64,000 nt of DNA, taken from positions 45,982,152 through 46,046,151 of the forward strand of contig NC_083597.1 of assembly GCF_020882245.1 (NCBI RefSeq), written 5' to 3'. A program made the translations under genes and the position numbers. The stretch is from Rhopalosiphum padi. Its lineage: Eukaryota; Arthropoda; Insecta; Hemiptera; Aphididae. The notes beneath the pieces were generated by a model. That model saw only the letters and a list, made by a program, of their open reading frames with translations, did not search any database and was not told the origin of the DNA. Below, piece after piece: positions 12,150 through 26,321 of this stretch; the stretch's first letter is position 1; each line of letters starts with the position of its first letter.

Positions 12150-15100
12150 AATCTAGCAAAAAATAACTTTTTTTTTAACTGTGAAAAATTAAATAATTTT
12201 TTTTAAAAAAATTTTAATCCCACATTTTGTATCTACTTCATAATCCTTTTTTAATGAGTTATCAACCAATCTTTTAGCTATAATAGTTTTGGAGAAAAGT
12301 TAAAAAATAGAAATGTAGGGACTGTTCACACCGAAGTTTTTGTGGATTCAAATCGTTATACCGCTTGGATGTGATATCGGATCTCTCTCATTAATATTTT
12401 ATGTTAAAGCTAGCTCAATTATCCACCTAGTCGTTACAACTGAATTACATTTATATCATTTTCCTATTTAACAAAAATTCTTAAGGTTTAAAAAATTCAG
12501 ACTTTTTCATTTCAACTACCATACTTACTTGATTAAAAATCAAGAAAGAAAAATGTATTTCTCTTGTTATAGATTTAAAACAAGTAAATTATATTGTACA
12601 AAAGTATAAAATATTATAGGTATCTATATTGCGTTCACGATTGTCGTCACAAAAGGGTAACCATATAGTTCAATCACCGATCAATACCTAAATAATATTA
12701 TTTTAATATTAAACTTTAATCGAAATTTGTGTCTGATAAGTAAACACACATTACAATAGCATAGACATTTCTTAATCACTGTTTCGTCTGACGGGGAAAA
12801 TAACGGTAATTATGTAATGAGAGTTCGAACTCGGTTATATTGTAACTAGAGGTTTACGTGACTGATGATAGGGGACAAGGGTTAATTTGAACCTGTAGCC
12901 TTAACGGGGTCAGTCTAAACGCATTATCATCTTTTAATTTTTTTTTTTTTATTCTATTTCAGTCTAAACATGTTTCACCAAAAAATTACAAATCGTCCAT
13001 CAAATATATTCAAATAATAATAGTATTACATACAGATAGTCATATATCAATGGGACGCGTTAGATATATGGTAAATAAATTAATAGGTATAACGATCTAA
13101 CGAGTGGGTGCGACACATAAACTACAAAACATGCAATGCTGAACGTGCTTTCTCTTCACAGTATTAAGGGTGCAGTGGATATTAATTTCGCGTCTGCCGT
13201 TTGCTTGTATAAGATTTATTAATAAAGAATGACGCAGTTATTATTTTCTGCTATTAGAGTATGACGTATTGAAGGAGAAGGACTCGCATAGTTAATATTA
13301 TATAAATTATTGAAATATAATGTTTTTATTTCGTCGTAATTCGTAGATTTTAAATTTTACTTATAAACATTACATTCGTATAATTAGTATGTTATAGTTA
13401 AATTAAAAATGTTTCAATATTTGAACAAGTTTTGCGAATTTATAGTCTATAAGTAATGAATAGTGTTATGTAGACATTTATCTCTATACGGGTAAAGTAT
13501 AGTTAAGAAATAATTTGTGAAAACTACCTCATTTTTCAATATTTTATTTTTTATATATTCTAATATTTCGATTTTAAGATGTAATATAATATTTTTAAAT
13601 TTATTATACACTATTTATAATTAAATGTATACATTAAAGCCTTTACTGATACAAATTATCATCTTATAGTGATACACTCGTGCTGTAAATAATATCATAG
13701 AATTATAATGAGTTTTAAAGGAATCTACTATCTATATAAATTTTCTTCATCATGTAATTTTAATTTAAAAACAATATAAATTGAATAAATGTTTAATTAT
13801 TTCTTACTTCATAAACTAGTGTTGCTTATATAATATTTTACCCTATATTAATTTACATAGTTAAAATAATAAATATATACATAGTAATTATTGGTTACCT
13901 ATCTATTTGTATACATTACCATTGATTTTAAAATAATACGCCATTGCCCGTACAGTCATACATACAAATATGTTACGCTCTTAATTTTTAATTAATTAAT
14001 TTAAAATGAATAATGTAAAGCTGTACAAATATTTTTATTCTTAATTATTCAATAGAATAGTATTTAGTTTTCATTATGTAAATTGATTTGGGTAATATTT
14101 ATTTAAAACTAGACATTTAACATACATTTTTAAATTGTTGCTGAATGCAAAAAATTTATTTTTAAACATAAACATATTAATATATTATTATAATTATAAA
14201 CTCAATAATAATCGGAATAATTGTTGAATACAATATTTATCATAATAATCTTAATTTTTAACCTATGTCGTAAGTGTTGAAAGTATATTTATATTTTATT
14301 TTTAATTAAATTAGTATTTAAAATTATATTCAATTTCAAAAAGGAAAGATCAATTTCACCTAAGTATTTGGTAACATTTTAATGAGAATATATATGTTTT
14401 AAGGTTTTAGCGTTTTTATTAAATTTATTAACATTAAAAATATAATTTGGCTATCAAGATCAATAAATTAATGATAAAATATGTGCCAATAAAAATAAAG
14501 AAAAATGTAAACACAAATGTTTATTTTGACTTAAAATTAATTTATGACGTCTCGTTTCGAAATGTACTTATCATACGCTGTGCGTGTTACTAGAAAAATA
14601 CAATTTAAAAATACATTTATTTTTAGTACCATATTATTATTATAAATTGTTATCTATCATAAATTTAAAATAAAATTAATCTGTGCCAGAGTGGATTTTA
14701 TTTTATTTTTTAAATTTTTGTAAAGAATAAACAAAATAAATGTTTTCCTAATCAAGATGACTAAATAACTATATTGTCGTATAATGATGAAACGGCCAGC
14801 CTTACAAATTGAATTTTTAACAGTAGCTTACTATAATTCATATTTTTCTTCTGTAGTAGATGAAATTAATATCTAAAACTTTAGTTTCGACAATATTAAA
14901 TAATTATATATTATATATAATAATATAATATGATCATAATCATAATTTTATTATTTATACTGTTAATTAAATATTTTAAGAGAAGACTTAAAATTTATTT
15001 AGTTACATTAACACATATCATACCATCATAATCTAGCCATATTATAGTTATTTATAACTTAGTTTGTTTTAGCGAGAAATATTCATCGTAAATACGGCCA

Positions 15101-18100
15101 TTAAATTCAGTTAATCCTAACCTAAGAAATCGCTAATTTTACTCTACAGTTCAAACTTTTATAATAATTGCTGATTTGGTTAATTCATCACCACGTAAAC
15201 AATATTGACCTTGGTGCAATCATCGCTGGCTATGCCATAATGGACCAGCTGAGCACATGAAAAGAATACGATGGTAATAATATGACGTTTAAGTTCAATA
15301 ACAAAATATAATATAACATACCGGAGTTTTCGTAACGCAGGTATCTACGTAAGTATACACTGCATTTAATTCAATCGTTTATTTTATATCGAAACGTTTT
15401 GAAATTATGGAATAGGTAAATATTAGTTAATTACAGAGGAAATGTTTATATGAATAATCATAATACTATTTAAACGAGGCTATACCTATGAGTATCGATA
15501 ATAACATGTAGTCGTACAAGCATATATGATTGTATGACATTTGAATCTAAGTCTTAATACTACGAGTATGTTTATATCAAAAATAGCTTAGCGGTTTTGA
15601 AATTTTAGATTTTAAATAAAACTCATATACTATAATTATGTGATGATTGTAATTATTTTTTGTGTGTGTATGGGGGGGGTCCAAATAAAAATGTTGTTGA
15701 TCAATAAACAAATATTTAAAATATGTTTTGCCGCAGCAGATGTATTGGTTAATGTTCGAAAAACTGACAATCGTATTTTAAATGCCAGTATAATTTCAAG
15801 ATCGTTTAAAAAATCGTTCTATATTTTATCTAGGTATGATTTTAGTCGTTTATTTAATATGATTTTAAACGTGTTCGAAAATCTAATAATTCGTCTGATG
15901 TACAAAAGTCGGCAACACATGCATAGCTTTTTTTAATTCGATTAATTCATGACCAAGTAGTTAATTAAAGCGTTTGATGTACCATTCAATATGGATGTAT
16001 TTAGAATTCTAGCAGCCTCACTGAAATGTCAACGTAAATTTAATTTAATCGTCATGTCAAGATATAAGCAACCAAATCACGGGTGAGAGTCCTTCCTGGT
16101 ATACACATACTGAACACAATATATTATATTATATTATAATAAAGTCAAGTTAACAATCCGTGTTAAACGGAAAATATGAATAATTACAAAGCTTTGTTGT
16201 GAACATAATTATAATTCTCGAGAGTTTTAGATGGTAAATACTTATAAACAATACGCTGTTGCTTCGTATTATACACAATTTTGAATGCGCGAACTGAATA
16301 ACGTTCTCAATACTATACACCGCTATAGATAAATGTATATACATAAATTAATAATAGATCGAGAAAATTTTGCGGTAGTCTTAGTCACCCATATTATTAA
16401 AGCGAATTTACAGTGATCGATCAGTTGCAATATAGGTCATGGTCTGGAAAAAAAGTCGTTTAAACGGTATTGTTTGGCTCATAGAATTACAATGTCGGTA
16501 ATTATAATAAATCGGTCGATCGAAGTGTGAAATTATAATGATTAGACAATAAACGTCTACTACTATTTTGAGTGAGTTTATGCATTAGATTTATGTAAAT
16601 ACCCATACTTGAGGAACATATTTTCAAATACACGTCATATACGATTAGAAAGAAAAATTTATAGAAACATTTATAACATTCAATATAATTGTAAAATACC
16701 GTTTACCGTTTAAAATCTAAAATTTGGCAACGCCGCATTCAATTTCACATGCATTTGTATGCATTTAAAAAGCCAAAATAGTGTTCTTTTTATTCTAAAA
16801 AGATTTGCAATCGTATACCTACCCAAAAAGGCAAAACGTGCGCAATCGTGTGTACTTCGCCGTTTCAAATAGTGACATATACAACATTTGTTTACTATTT
16901 ATGGAGAGATCAAAAATACTAATTTCTAGTTTAACGACGAATTTGTACATTTTTCATAAATAATTTTTTTTCTCATTTACTAAGAATAATTAATCATGTT
17001 TTATTCCTATAAATAATTAAGCAGGTGATTTTCCGTTAAAAATATTGATGTATCTAAGTTAAAATTCAAACAAGTAATTTTTGAATTTAACTTTTTATAC
17101 TAAGAATATTATATAGTCCCTGATGGCTGATAATAGGTTTTGGTAATTATGGTTTAAAATGATTACCAATTAATATTAATTTATCAAAAATTTTATAATT
17201 TATAAAAATAGTTCGAGTATAATAAGTACTGCCTATTAACATATTTATTTATTTATATTACATTTTATAAAATATTTTTTAAGGAATCTAGCATTGGTTA
17301 TACATTTTAATAACTCAGAAATTATTGGTTCAAATTTGAATCTAGATAATTCAATAGTTAAGAAAATAATCAACTTGACAATTTACAAAAAAAAAAAGTT
17401 TGATTGTTATTTGAAAAAAGAAGTATTCACAGGAGTATAAGATATTTCAAAAATAGTATAAAAATCCTAATAATTAAAAAAAATAAAAGTCTTACTACAA
17501 AAATTAGAATTTGAATAAACTCATCATTAAAAAAAAAAAAAAAAATAGGTGTAAGTATGTTTATTAGATCGCATTGTATAATATTATATTATTAAAATTC
17601 TGTGAAGTGATCACTTGTTGTAGTTTCCTTTTGGTTAAACGACATTGGTGATCAACTGTAGTGTTTCCTAATAACAACATGATGTAATAATATAATATTA
17701 TTAAGTAACAATCGCAAAATCAAAATAGTAGCAAACGATTTTTTTCGACGCTTAAGCAATTAAAACTAGTGTTTAACATGACAGTAATTATTTCTTTATG
17801 AACATAATTTTTTTTAACAATAACTATTAATTATTAATTTCATCACAAAATCACCTATATTTAGATGTAAATTTGACGTAAGCGATTAAAATATAGAAAA
17901 TATATTATAAAAACTTAAAACTATGATTAATTCACAAAAAAAAAAACAGATCATAAAAACAATATTATTATTTGTATGTAAATACTGTCAAGTTAATTAC
18001 GAAAAATAAATGTGTTAAGTATTTATATTTAACTGTAGTTTACAATATGTCTTCAGTGGTAAATAAATAAACAAATATATTATTATATATATCGTTAGTT

Positions 18101-20636
18101 TTAATTCTCAGTTACCTAACAAATTTTTAATTTTATTATTACGAATAAATTTGTATTTCAAAATGTTTTCTATAATATAACAAATATTTTGAGTTTTTTA
18201 AAAAACCTATTGATTTGAGTAAGTAATATAATCAGTAGTTTTTTAAAACCTTTCATTTGTTTATCAGGGGTATATTTTTGTCTGCCTAGACTGTTTAAAT
18301 TATTTTTACGCCTCTCATGCTGGGTTAGGTTTATTATTTCATTTATCGGATGCACATTAAGTAATTAATTAAATTAATTTACGACGTTAAAAGTTAGTAG
18401 TGAAATTAGAAGTTGTCGCTTATCTTTTGATGTAAAATCTCCTATTAGCCAGCACGTATATTAAACACTGTGCCGTATCTACATTTCAACATGTAAGCCA
18501 CAACTATAAGTTACTATTAGGTCACTAAATACATATTATTTATATTCATTTTTTTTTAAACATACGCTATAATATTTCAGTAATTTTTTGTTCACTGTAT
18601 GCTTTATAGTTGTACAGTTTTAAATGTTATCATTAAATTTCGTACTATACGTCATATACATTTTACCATTATATTTATAGAAATTATTGAAGACTTTTTT
18701 TATGTCCTAAAAACATTTTACTATTTTATTACCTGGAAGTCAGCTATATATATATATATATAAGGTTGAAGACCATCGTTTCAGCTGAAATTTTGATCTC
18801 TTTGAGATCAAAGCCAAACTTACAAAAGCTTATTAGTACATTAGTGTTTAAAGCAGTATATTAAGTTGAGTAATAATTTCATATTATAATTGAATGTCGG
18901 CTGCAAATGACATAAGTGCATAATATAAACAAGTAAAAACAATATTATTATATATCGCAGCGAAAAATCTTGATATAATTATAAATAAAATATATTTTAT
19001 ATTTCCCTTAAAATACAAAACATTATTTACAATTATAAATGATTTGCATAATTTTATATTGTTGTTGATATTTTTAAGTAAATAAAAATTAAACTAGTAA
19101 AACATAAATTAAAACTCATCATACTTGGTATTATATTCATTGTACGAAAAACTTTATCAATATAATGTAAAACTATATTATGCTTGCCATGTCTTAATAA
19201 ATAGTTAATTAATAGTTTAATGTTATTTTTTATAATAAGGTCAAGAAAAAAATGTATATTTGTTCCAAATATTTGATCGCTTAAAAATATTTAATATTGT
19301 ATATTATTATATCATTGTATCATTATATATTTATATAATAAACTATATATTTTATAATATAAATTTAATTCAGTTTATCCGAATATATATTCCAAAATAG
19401 TAATAAATTAAATAAACTATAATTACTAATAAGCATTTTATGATCATTATTAAAGTAAATTATAGTGAAATTATAACTAGCTATAGTTCTATAGCCATTA
19501 ACCATATTATTAAAAAAAAATTAACAATAAAACTTAAAAGATCTATTATGTAAAAGACTGATTTAAGTTCGAAGATAATTTATTTGTGAAAAATAATTTG
19601 GAAAAAATTAGAATACTAAAATTGTTTAATTCTACAAAAACATAAAATTCTACCATTGCGATGTATTATGATACACTCTGTAAACCAAATAAACATTTAT
19701 TTCGAATTTTAATCTTCTTATTTAATTTGTATTTCATTTACACGTAATTTTTCTTAACAACTAAAATCGTTAAAATTGAAATTAGAAATTGTAGCTTGGG
19801 ATAATTCAAACCACATTTCTTATAAATTTCAAAGCTTGTTTGCTCAAACATAAAGTGTTTACATTTTATTCATTAAATTTAAAAATATAAAATCCATTAA
19901 ATTTTAATTTATCAAATAAAAGTCTGATAGAATTATTATAGTTCACAACTCTGATAAATATAGTAAATAAACATTTTTCCCCCTCCTAATATATTTTTGA
20001 TACAAACATCTACCCCCTCCTTTTTTAAGTTAACTATTTAATATGAAATTAATTTTTTTAATACAATTTAAAATACGTAATTTTTTTTTTTTCATAAATA
20101 TAATAGATACTTACCTAAAATATTCTCTGCATAAAATATAATTAATAATTAATAAACAAAAATGTCTAAAAATTACGACATAAAAATGATACATTTTGTA
20201 AAAAAAAACATTTGATCTTGGATTAAAATTAAAAATTAATAAATAAATAATACCTTCTCATAACGATGTAAGATTATCGTATAAGAATGTTATCTTATAT
20301 AATAGTCTAAATAAAATAATTTATATTATTACGACTAGATAGTTTTCGAAAACTCAGGATATATTGGATTTTGGTAACAATTTTAGATTTTAATGTTCAC
20401 AGCTAATACAGTAGGTATACTAGTACTATTGTAATATTGTATTTAGAAAATCTTTTAAATATTACTATCATTTTATTGTTTCAAGTAGTTTAGTTGGTCA
20501 AAAATAAACATCTATAATTTATTATATTTATGAAAATATTTGGAAATATTAGACAACAGGCAATAAAAAAAATAATTTCATATTAAACAATATAAAAAAA
20601 AAGCGTGGAAAAAATCCGCATCAAAAATATACTTAG
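12150..20636. other. AT-rich non-coding DNA, no gene seen
   Basis: About 8.5 kb without a supportable gene. The 98-codon plus-strand frame at 15640-15936 matches nothing I recognise and is preceded by a G8 tract. Slightly GC-richer spots occur near 12780-12920, 13085-13290 and 16720-16870. A perfect small hairpin lies at 18792-18812 and TA dinucleotides at 18745-18762. A-tracts are frequent, for example about 17528-17545. Confidence 0.55.
18792..18812. repeat. Perfect 9-bp stem-loop
   Basis: TTTGATCTC (18792-18800) and GAGATCAAA (18804-18812) are exact reverse complements around a TTT loop. There is no T-run after it and no nearby gene, so there is no evidence for a function. Confidence 0.7.
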
Positions 20637-20700
20637 GGAAAATGTCCTACTTCACCGAAAACCATTGAGGGGAATTGTCCGAAATTCGACAAATATATAT
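20637..20700. repeat. Short degenerate tandem with GTCC motifs
   Basis: GGGAAAATGTCC and GGGGAATTGTCC occur about 40 bases apart with CCGAAA after or between them, suggesting two units of a degenerate repeat. It lies about 190 bases before the TTCnnGAA palindrome cluster. Too short and diverged to assign. Confidence 0.35.
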
Positions 20701-20884
20701 GATATACAATATACAATATACATTATACATATTATGTAAAATACTTACAATCTTATAACATGACTTATCGCCTTAATGTTGACCCATTCATATAATATTT
20801 AAGAATATTAATGTTGTATTTCAGTACATAAAATGAACAACTACATTGTGAAAAAAATTACACGATGTAAAATTGGAGTGACCA

Positions 20885-20997
20885 TTTCATGAAAAAGTGA
20901 CCATTTCGTGAAATATTTTCGAATTTCACGAAGTGTAAAAAACCTGTTTCCATTTCATGAAATGGTCATCTTTTCATGAAAAGATCGATTTCACGAA
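20885..20997. repeat. Cluster of six TTCnnGAA palindromes
   Basis: Six copies of TTTC(A/G)(T/C)GAA lie in 113 bases, starting at 20885, 20904, 20924, 20953, 20972 and 20989. Two are long perfect palindromes: CCATTTCATGAAATGG (20950-20965) and CTTTTCATGAAAAG (20970-20983). Flanking words repeat too, with GTGACCATTTC twice and TTTCACGAAGTG twice. The core TTCnnGAA equals the tail-to-tail pair of a heat-shock element, but the units are not contiguous in the 5-base phasing that heat-shock factor trimers need. Tandem-repeat decay is an equally good explanation. Confidence 0.8.
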
Positions 20998-21000
20998 GTG

Positions 21001-23538
21001 GCTACGACATATATACATAATATATATATCATACATATTAATTATAAGTACATTACAGAATTAAAACTGTTTTACAAGGTGTCATAATTTATTTTTTGTT
21101 GAATTGTTGACATCCCTGAAAACTAATTATTTCAAAAGTAAAAATATCTTATTTATAAATTAGATACTAAAAATCAGTGAAGTCACATTAATCATTAATT
21201 AACTTAAGTAATTGCCAATATCGACAGCGGATAATAATGTTTTTTAACTCGATATATTCAATTCATTTCAAAATATATGTGCCATATTGTGAGTTTTATA
21301 TATAATATATGGCAATGTATTATATGTATATTGTATATATATTATATAATATAATACGTATAATACCTATCTATATTGTATATGCATACTATTATTATAT
21401 TAACTTATATATCCTGTACAACTAACTATTATTTAGAGAAGTTTAATATGATTATCCATTCGGTTTCCTTATCTGATATATAAATAGTTAATAAAGTTAC
21501 ACAAACTATAAAAATAGTTTGTTAACGATTTTTTTACAACAGCAAGAAGTTATTATGATTAAAAGTGTATCCTAAATTGCCTATCTATAACGCCGTCATA
21601 AATATTTTTGAATTATAAAAATATAGTAGTATTTTAGTACATAATACCTAGTAAAAATATTGAACAATCTAAGTTTTATTAACAATCCTAGTTTTAACTA
21701 TTAACTAATCATATTTTGTAAAATCATGTTTTAAAAATAAGTTGTATAAATAAAATTCTAGCATTCTAATACATTATTTTTCAAGGTTTCCATCATCGTT
21801 CATTTATTGTATTACGAAAAAAAAATTTTAAAAATTTATATAATATACTTATCAATTAATGTGGCATTTAATAAGTATTAAACTTTTAGCAACGCATAAT
21901 ACCAGTGGCCAGAAAAGAAAACGGAATGCAACTAGTTTCATTAAATTTCGTAGTATGTACGACGTACTTATAATATACGAGTATTTCTCATAATCAGATA
22001 TTATAGCGTTCAATAATAGCTCTAGTAATTACCGTTAAAGCAGCCACTAAGATTGAACTTGATGGGAAATTGTTTATAGCTCATAACTAAGTGAGTTGTG
22101 AAGCCCGAATGCAAATTTTCAACGCTTTGTATTATGTGTTGCATTTTTTGTACATAATTTCGTTTGTTATATTAATTAGACGATTGTATTTATTACACAT
22201 TTAATTATACTATAAAACTATTTCCCGTAATAACTAATAAGATATAATAATATACGGTATGAATGAGTTGTGTCGTAATTCGCGGTTCCAAGTCAAATGT
22301 CGTAAGTGAATGGTATTTTTATATTACTATGTAAACGCCAGAATGGAGAATTGATTTATGTTGCTGTTCGTACATATTATATTCCTGTCGACTTAACCGC
22401 TAGAGAGGGACAACCCTGTTCTCGTCGTGGTAATGGAGTTTTTAATAATTATTTATTTTGCTTGAATATAATTCTCACTAATACTACATAGATTTATTGT
22501 TAAAGATTTATAAATACAGTTTGTATCAGTTGTATGGTATCATCGTTAAGTACTTGAAATGAATAGAATTTAGCCAAACATAAACGCTAATTTTTGTTTG
22601 CGTATAAATTGATATCTATTTATAAAGTATAAACATTAATTATTACAATTAAATTATTATTATTATATTATTAGAAATATTATATTTTAATGTCACAGAA
22701 TTGTATTGATTTAAATTACTTTTGACTGGTACCAATTATAACGAATACAAGACAAATTAAAATTATAAATTAATTAATATTTTATAACCCCGAGTTTGAT
22801 GAACACGTGTATAATATTATCTAAATTATAAAATATACATAAACGACACGATATTTTTCTGACTTAACCATTGCAAGATTAACGAAGAATATTTAATGTA
22901 GTGATGTCAAGATTTCGTGGTCTGAACAGAATGTTTCGATTCTAGACTTTGCGTCTACAGCAATAGCCAATAAACAATGTTATAATGCATAGTATAAGAC
23001 TGTTAGCATATTAGTTATATACATCGTAAGTCAGGACTAAAATAGCAACTTTCCGGAAGCTGGTGGTTTGGCACCGAACGAAAACGAATTTGTTTCAACC
23101 AGGAAGGGAAGCTTTGAGTAAAGTTTAAACGGTTACTGGTAGAAACTTCCTGTTGGGATAGAACCAGAGCCAGTGTTTGCATTAGAGTGTTTGAAAAATC
23201 TATTAGCAATTGAAGATGCTTTATTATAAGATACTATTTTATATATTGTTGTAAAAAAAAAATATATGTTCACTTACACGTTTGAACTTGAAAATATTTA
23301 ATGAGTTGTGGATATGTTATTGTAAATTTAATTTATATTTTAGTAAAATGTATCAACAGTCATCACTAAGTTAATTTATATATTATATAATACATTTTGC
23401 TCTTCTGAAATCACATTGGTAGTTTTTTGTTTTCAGTATTTAAACTAATAGAGTTTACTGAAATTTAATCATACATAAAAAGATTACTTAAAAATGCTAT
23501 TATAATTTTAATATATAATGTAAGATGAATAAAAATAG

Positions 23539-23569
<31 letters not shown>

Positions 23570-25149
23570 GCAGTTAGTATTAAAGTATTGTTATATTTGA
23601 AAAATAATAAAGTGAAAATTAAAATACAATTAATATTGGATGTGTCACTTGGTTTAATTCTTATCAAAGTTCAATTTTCTTTTTACATATTATTTTTTTT
23701 TCATTATACTTACATTATCTATGTTGAATTATTAAAATTTAACTCAAATTAAATTGTACACAATGCTGTTATGAATATTAAAGGTTTTTTGTCCATCTAG
23801 AGTTATATCTATGACTTGGTAAAAAAAAAAAATAATAATAATATTAAATATTAATTATGTTATAACATTTTTCTAGAAATCATGATTTACTACAGTGTAT
23901 TATTTGAATACACATAATATTTTTTTTAATGTATAATATTGTAAATGTAATCGTGAGATAAAAAAAAATCAAAAAAAAATCCAACGCATGTAGGCACACC
24001 TACCTGCTATGGAATAAAAGGTGTTATTGACTTTTTAAATATTTTTATAACATCACCTGTTGCACCGTGGAAACCAAGCCATCCGTCGAGTCAACTTTCA
24101 AATTTATGGTTTAATATATATCAACGTTTGGTCCGTGAAATAGCAAATCAATACTATATGTATATTGTTATTTTATATTATATGTACATAACAATATGTT
24201 AGTATGAAACACGCCACAAGAGTCATATGTATCAAAAACACATAAACGTCATTTCTGAATAAGTTTCGATGTTTTGTAGGTCAACTCCGACTATATACAA
24301 ATGTTATATATTTAAATTCTGAAAAATTTAGTAAAATGCAATAGGTAATAGAAATATAATTACTATAAAATAATACTTTTTAACATTAGATTTAAACTAA
24401 ATAATATATTAATACCAGTTTTTTGAAACTAAATTAATCAGATATTTTTTTTATTTATATTTTTTATGTGGTACATAACTAGTTATGATTTTTTTGATAC
24501 GTATAATATTATAATTAATTAGAATATAAACTAATTAATTATAAAGGTCTATAATATGTATATTTTTTTAAGTCTGTTTAGGTTAAGCATTATTTATTTA
24601 ATGTTAAATAAGTTCATAAGGTTATTATTTTTTTATGATATTTGTGTAAATAACGATAACTAAACGAATAAATGTTACATACAGATACAAATATAAAATA
24701 TAAGACAAGTATTATATTATTATGGCTTTAAAATATGTTATGCCATTATAGTTTACCCGATTGATTTAAGTAGAACTCGTTTATTTATTAGCTGTTATCC
24801 ATTGGGTTTTATAAATGTTATTCCTTAAAATATGGGAGAACGATGTAGTCTAGTGGAATAAAATAGCAGTGACGCAATGTAATAAAGCAAAGTTACTGGT
24901 TGAAATTGAGCAACGGTAGTTTCTTAAAGTGCAGAACACAACAGAAAATCACTATCCTCGACTAACATAACAGTCCAATTACTTCAATTTCCGGAGATGC
25001 CCGATGGCTGTAAAAAGAAAAAAAGCGCATATAATGCAAACATTAAAACATTTTATTAATAAAAATATATAATTTTAATTTAACGAATGAAGTATATTAG
25101 CTTGTAATTTATTCTTTGTAGTTATAATAATTTTTAATATTGAATTTGA
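21001..25149. other. AT-rich non-coding DNA, no gene seen
   Basis: Very AT-rich at 21290-21380. GC-richer stretches at 22260-22450 and 23030-23190 hold 61- and 64-codon frames (plus 22306-22491, minus 23015-23209) that resemble no family I know. A TA microsatellite lies at 23539-23567. A non-repetitive stretch at 24840-25010 is moderately GC-richer but has stops in every frame. Confidence 0.5.
23539..23567. repeat. (TA)n microsatellite
   Basis: Uninterrupted TA dinucleotide run of about 29 bases. It supplies the Ile-Tyr repeat of the plus-strand frame at 23525-23752, which is therefore an artefact. Confidence 0.95.
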
Positions 25150-25745
25150 GATTCTGAGCGAGGTAATTAATGTATTATTAGGTTTACAATGGTGTTTATA
25201 TTTTATAATTTAAAACATTTTTATATAATAAATGTTTGCTCAGTCAAAAAACTTCAAAAAGTATGTATTATAAGGTTATTTATATTCCTCATAAATTTAT
25301 TATTCTTAAAGCAATTTAAAAATATAATTTATTGAAAAAAAATATAGACACAACTTTTAAATTCTCAATTTCATTAAATTCCCGAACATTTGAAAATTAT
25401 TTTGTCAGAAACCCATAAAGTTTTAAATTCTATTTTTTAATACCTAAAGATTAACAATTTATTACAAGGTTCCACCTAAGATTTTCTTAATAGACATATT
25501 TAATAATTTGTATTGTAGGGATTTTAAGTTACAACATTTAAACGAAAAATATTAATTTTAGTTATTTGGTTGTAATATTATACAAAAAAAAAATTCTTAA
25601 ATACTGTAACTTTGTATACATCACTCTAGGTAAACGACTTATATCACGAAACCTATTCACCTAATATGACGGTTATGCCGTATATAAATCATATTTTTTA
25701 GATATCCTAAAAAATAAAGATATTCTCCACTCAGAAATGTTTTTA
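25150..25745 (+). repeat. Repeat family R, copy C
   Basis: Begins with GATTCTGAGCGAGG (25150-25163), the same start as copy A, and ends with TTCTCCACTCAGAAATG (about 25723-25739), the inverse of that start. The length of about 590 bp is intermediate between the short and long copies. The interior shares short blocks with the others, but more weakly. No open frame. Confidence 0.5.
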
Positions 25746-26321
25746 GTATGTAAATGATTGAAATTTATTGAATTACAATTTTAAACATCTAAATAATACA
25801 ATATAGTAACCTATACGTAATGATAAACGCATCATCATAATATGTATTTTTCCATCCATTAGAATAAGTCGTTTCGCTTAGACCTTTTTGCCTTGTCACC
25901 ATCGATATAAGCTTATCATACATCAGAGTAAGTTTTCTAGTTTTTTTTTATGTAGGTACTAAATTATTTGAAAAAAAAACTAATCATTCAAATCATAATA
26001 TAACATGCATTTCAAACAAATAATTATAAATTTTAAATTAAACAAATCGTAATAAGTCGTCTAAAATTAACAATAAACTAAAATATAAAAACACAATTAA
26101 ATATATTGTTATGTAACTAAAAAATAAAGGAAATAAAAATAAAAATAATCTTATGCATCAGACGTAAGTGAATTAGGAGCAATAACACTTTAAAATGTTA
26201 AAAAAAATACAAAAATTAAACTATTGTTTATAATTTGTACACAGAATAATATTATACACATCGTGCACACTTAAAATTAATAATACAGTTGTACGCTGTT
26301 TCGATGTAAAATAAACTTTTA

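Noticed and set aside
15640..15936. 98-codon plus-strand open frame
   Set aside because: No recognisable domain, a hydrophobic/Asn/Lys composition that follows from AT-rich DNA, and no supporting splice or promoter context.
23015..23209. 64-codon minus-strand frame in a GC-richer stretch
   Set aside because: No motif or family resemblance and no splice-site pair; kept only as a note in the region entry.
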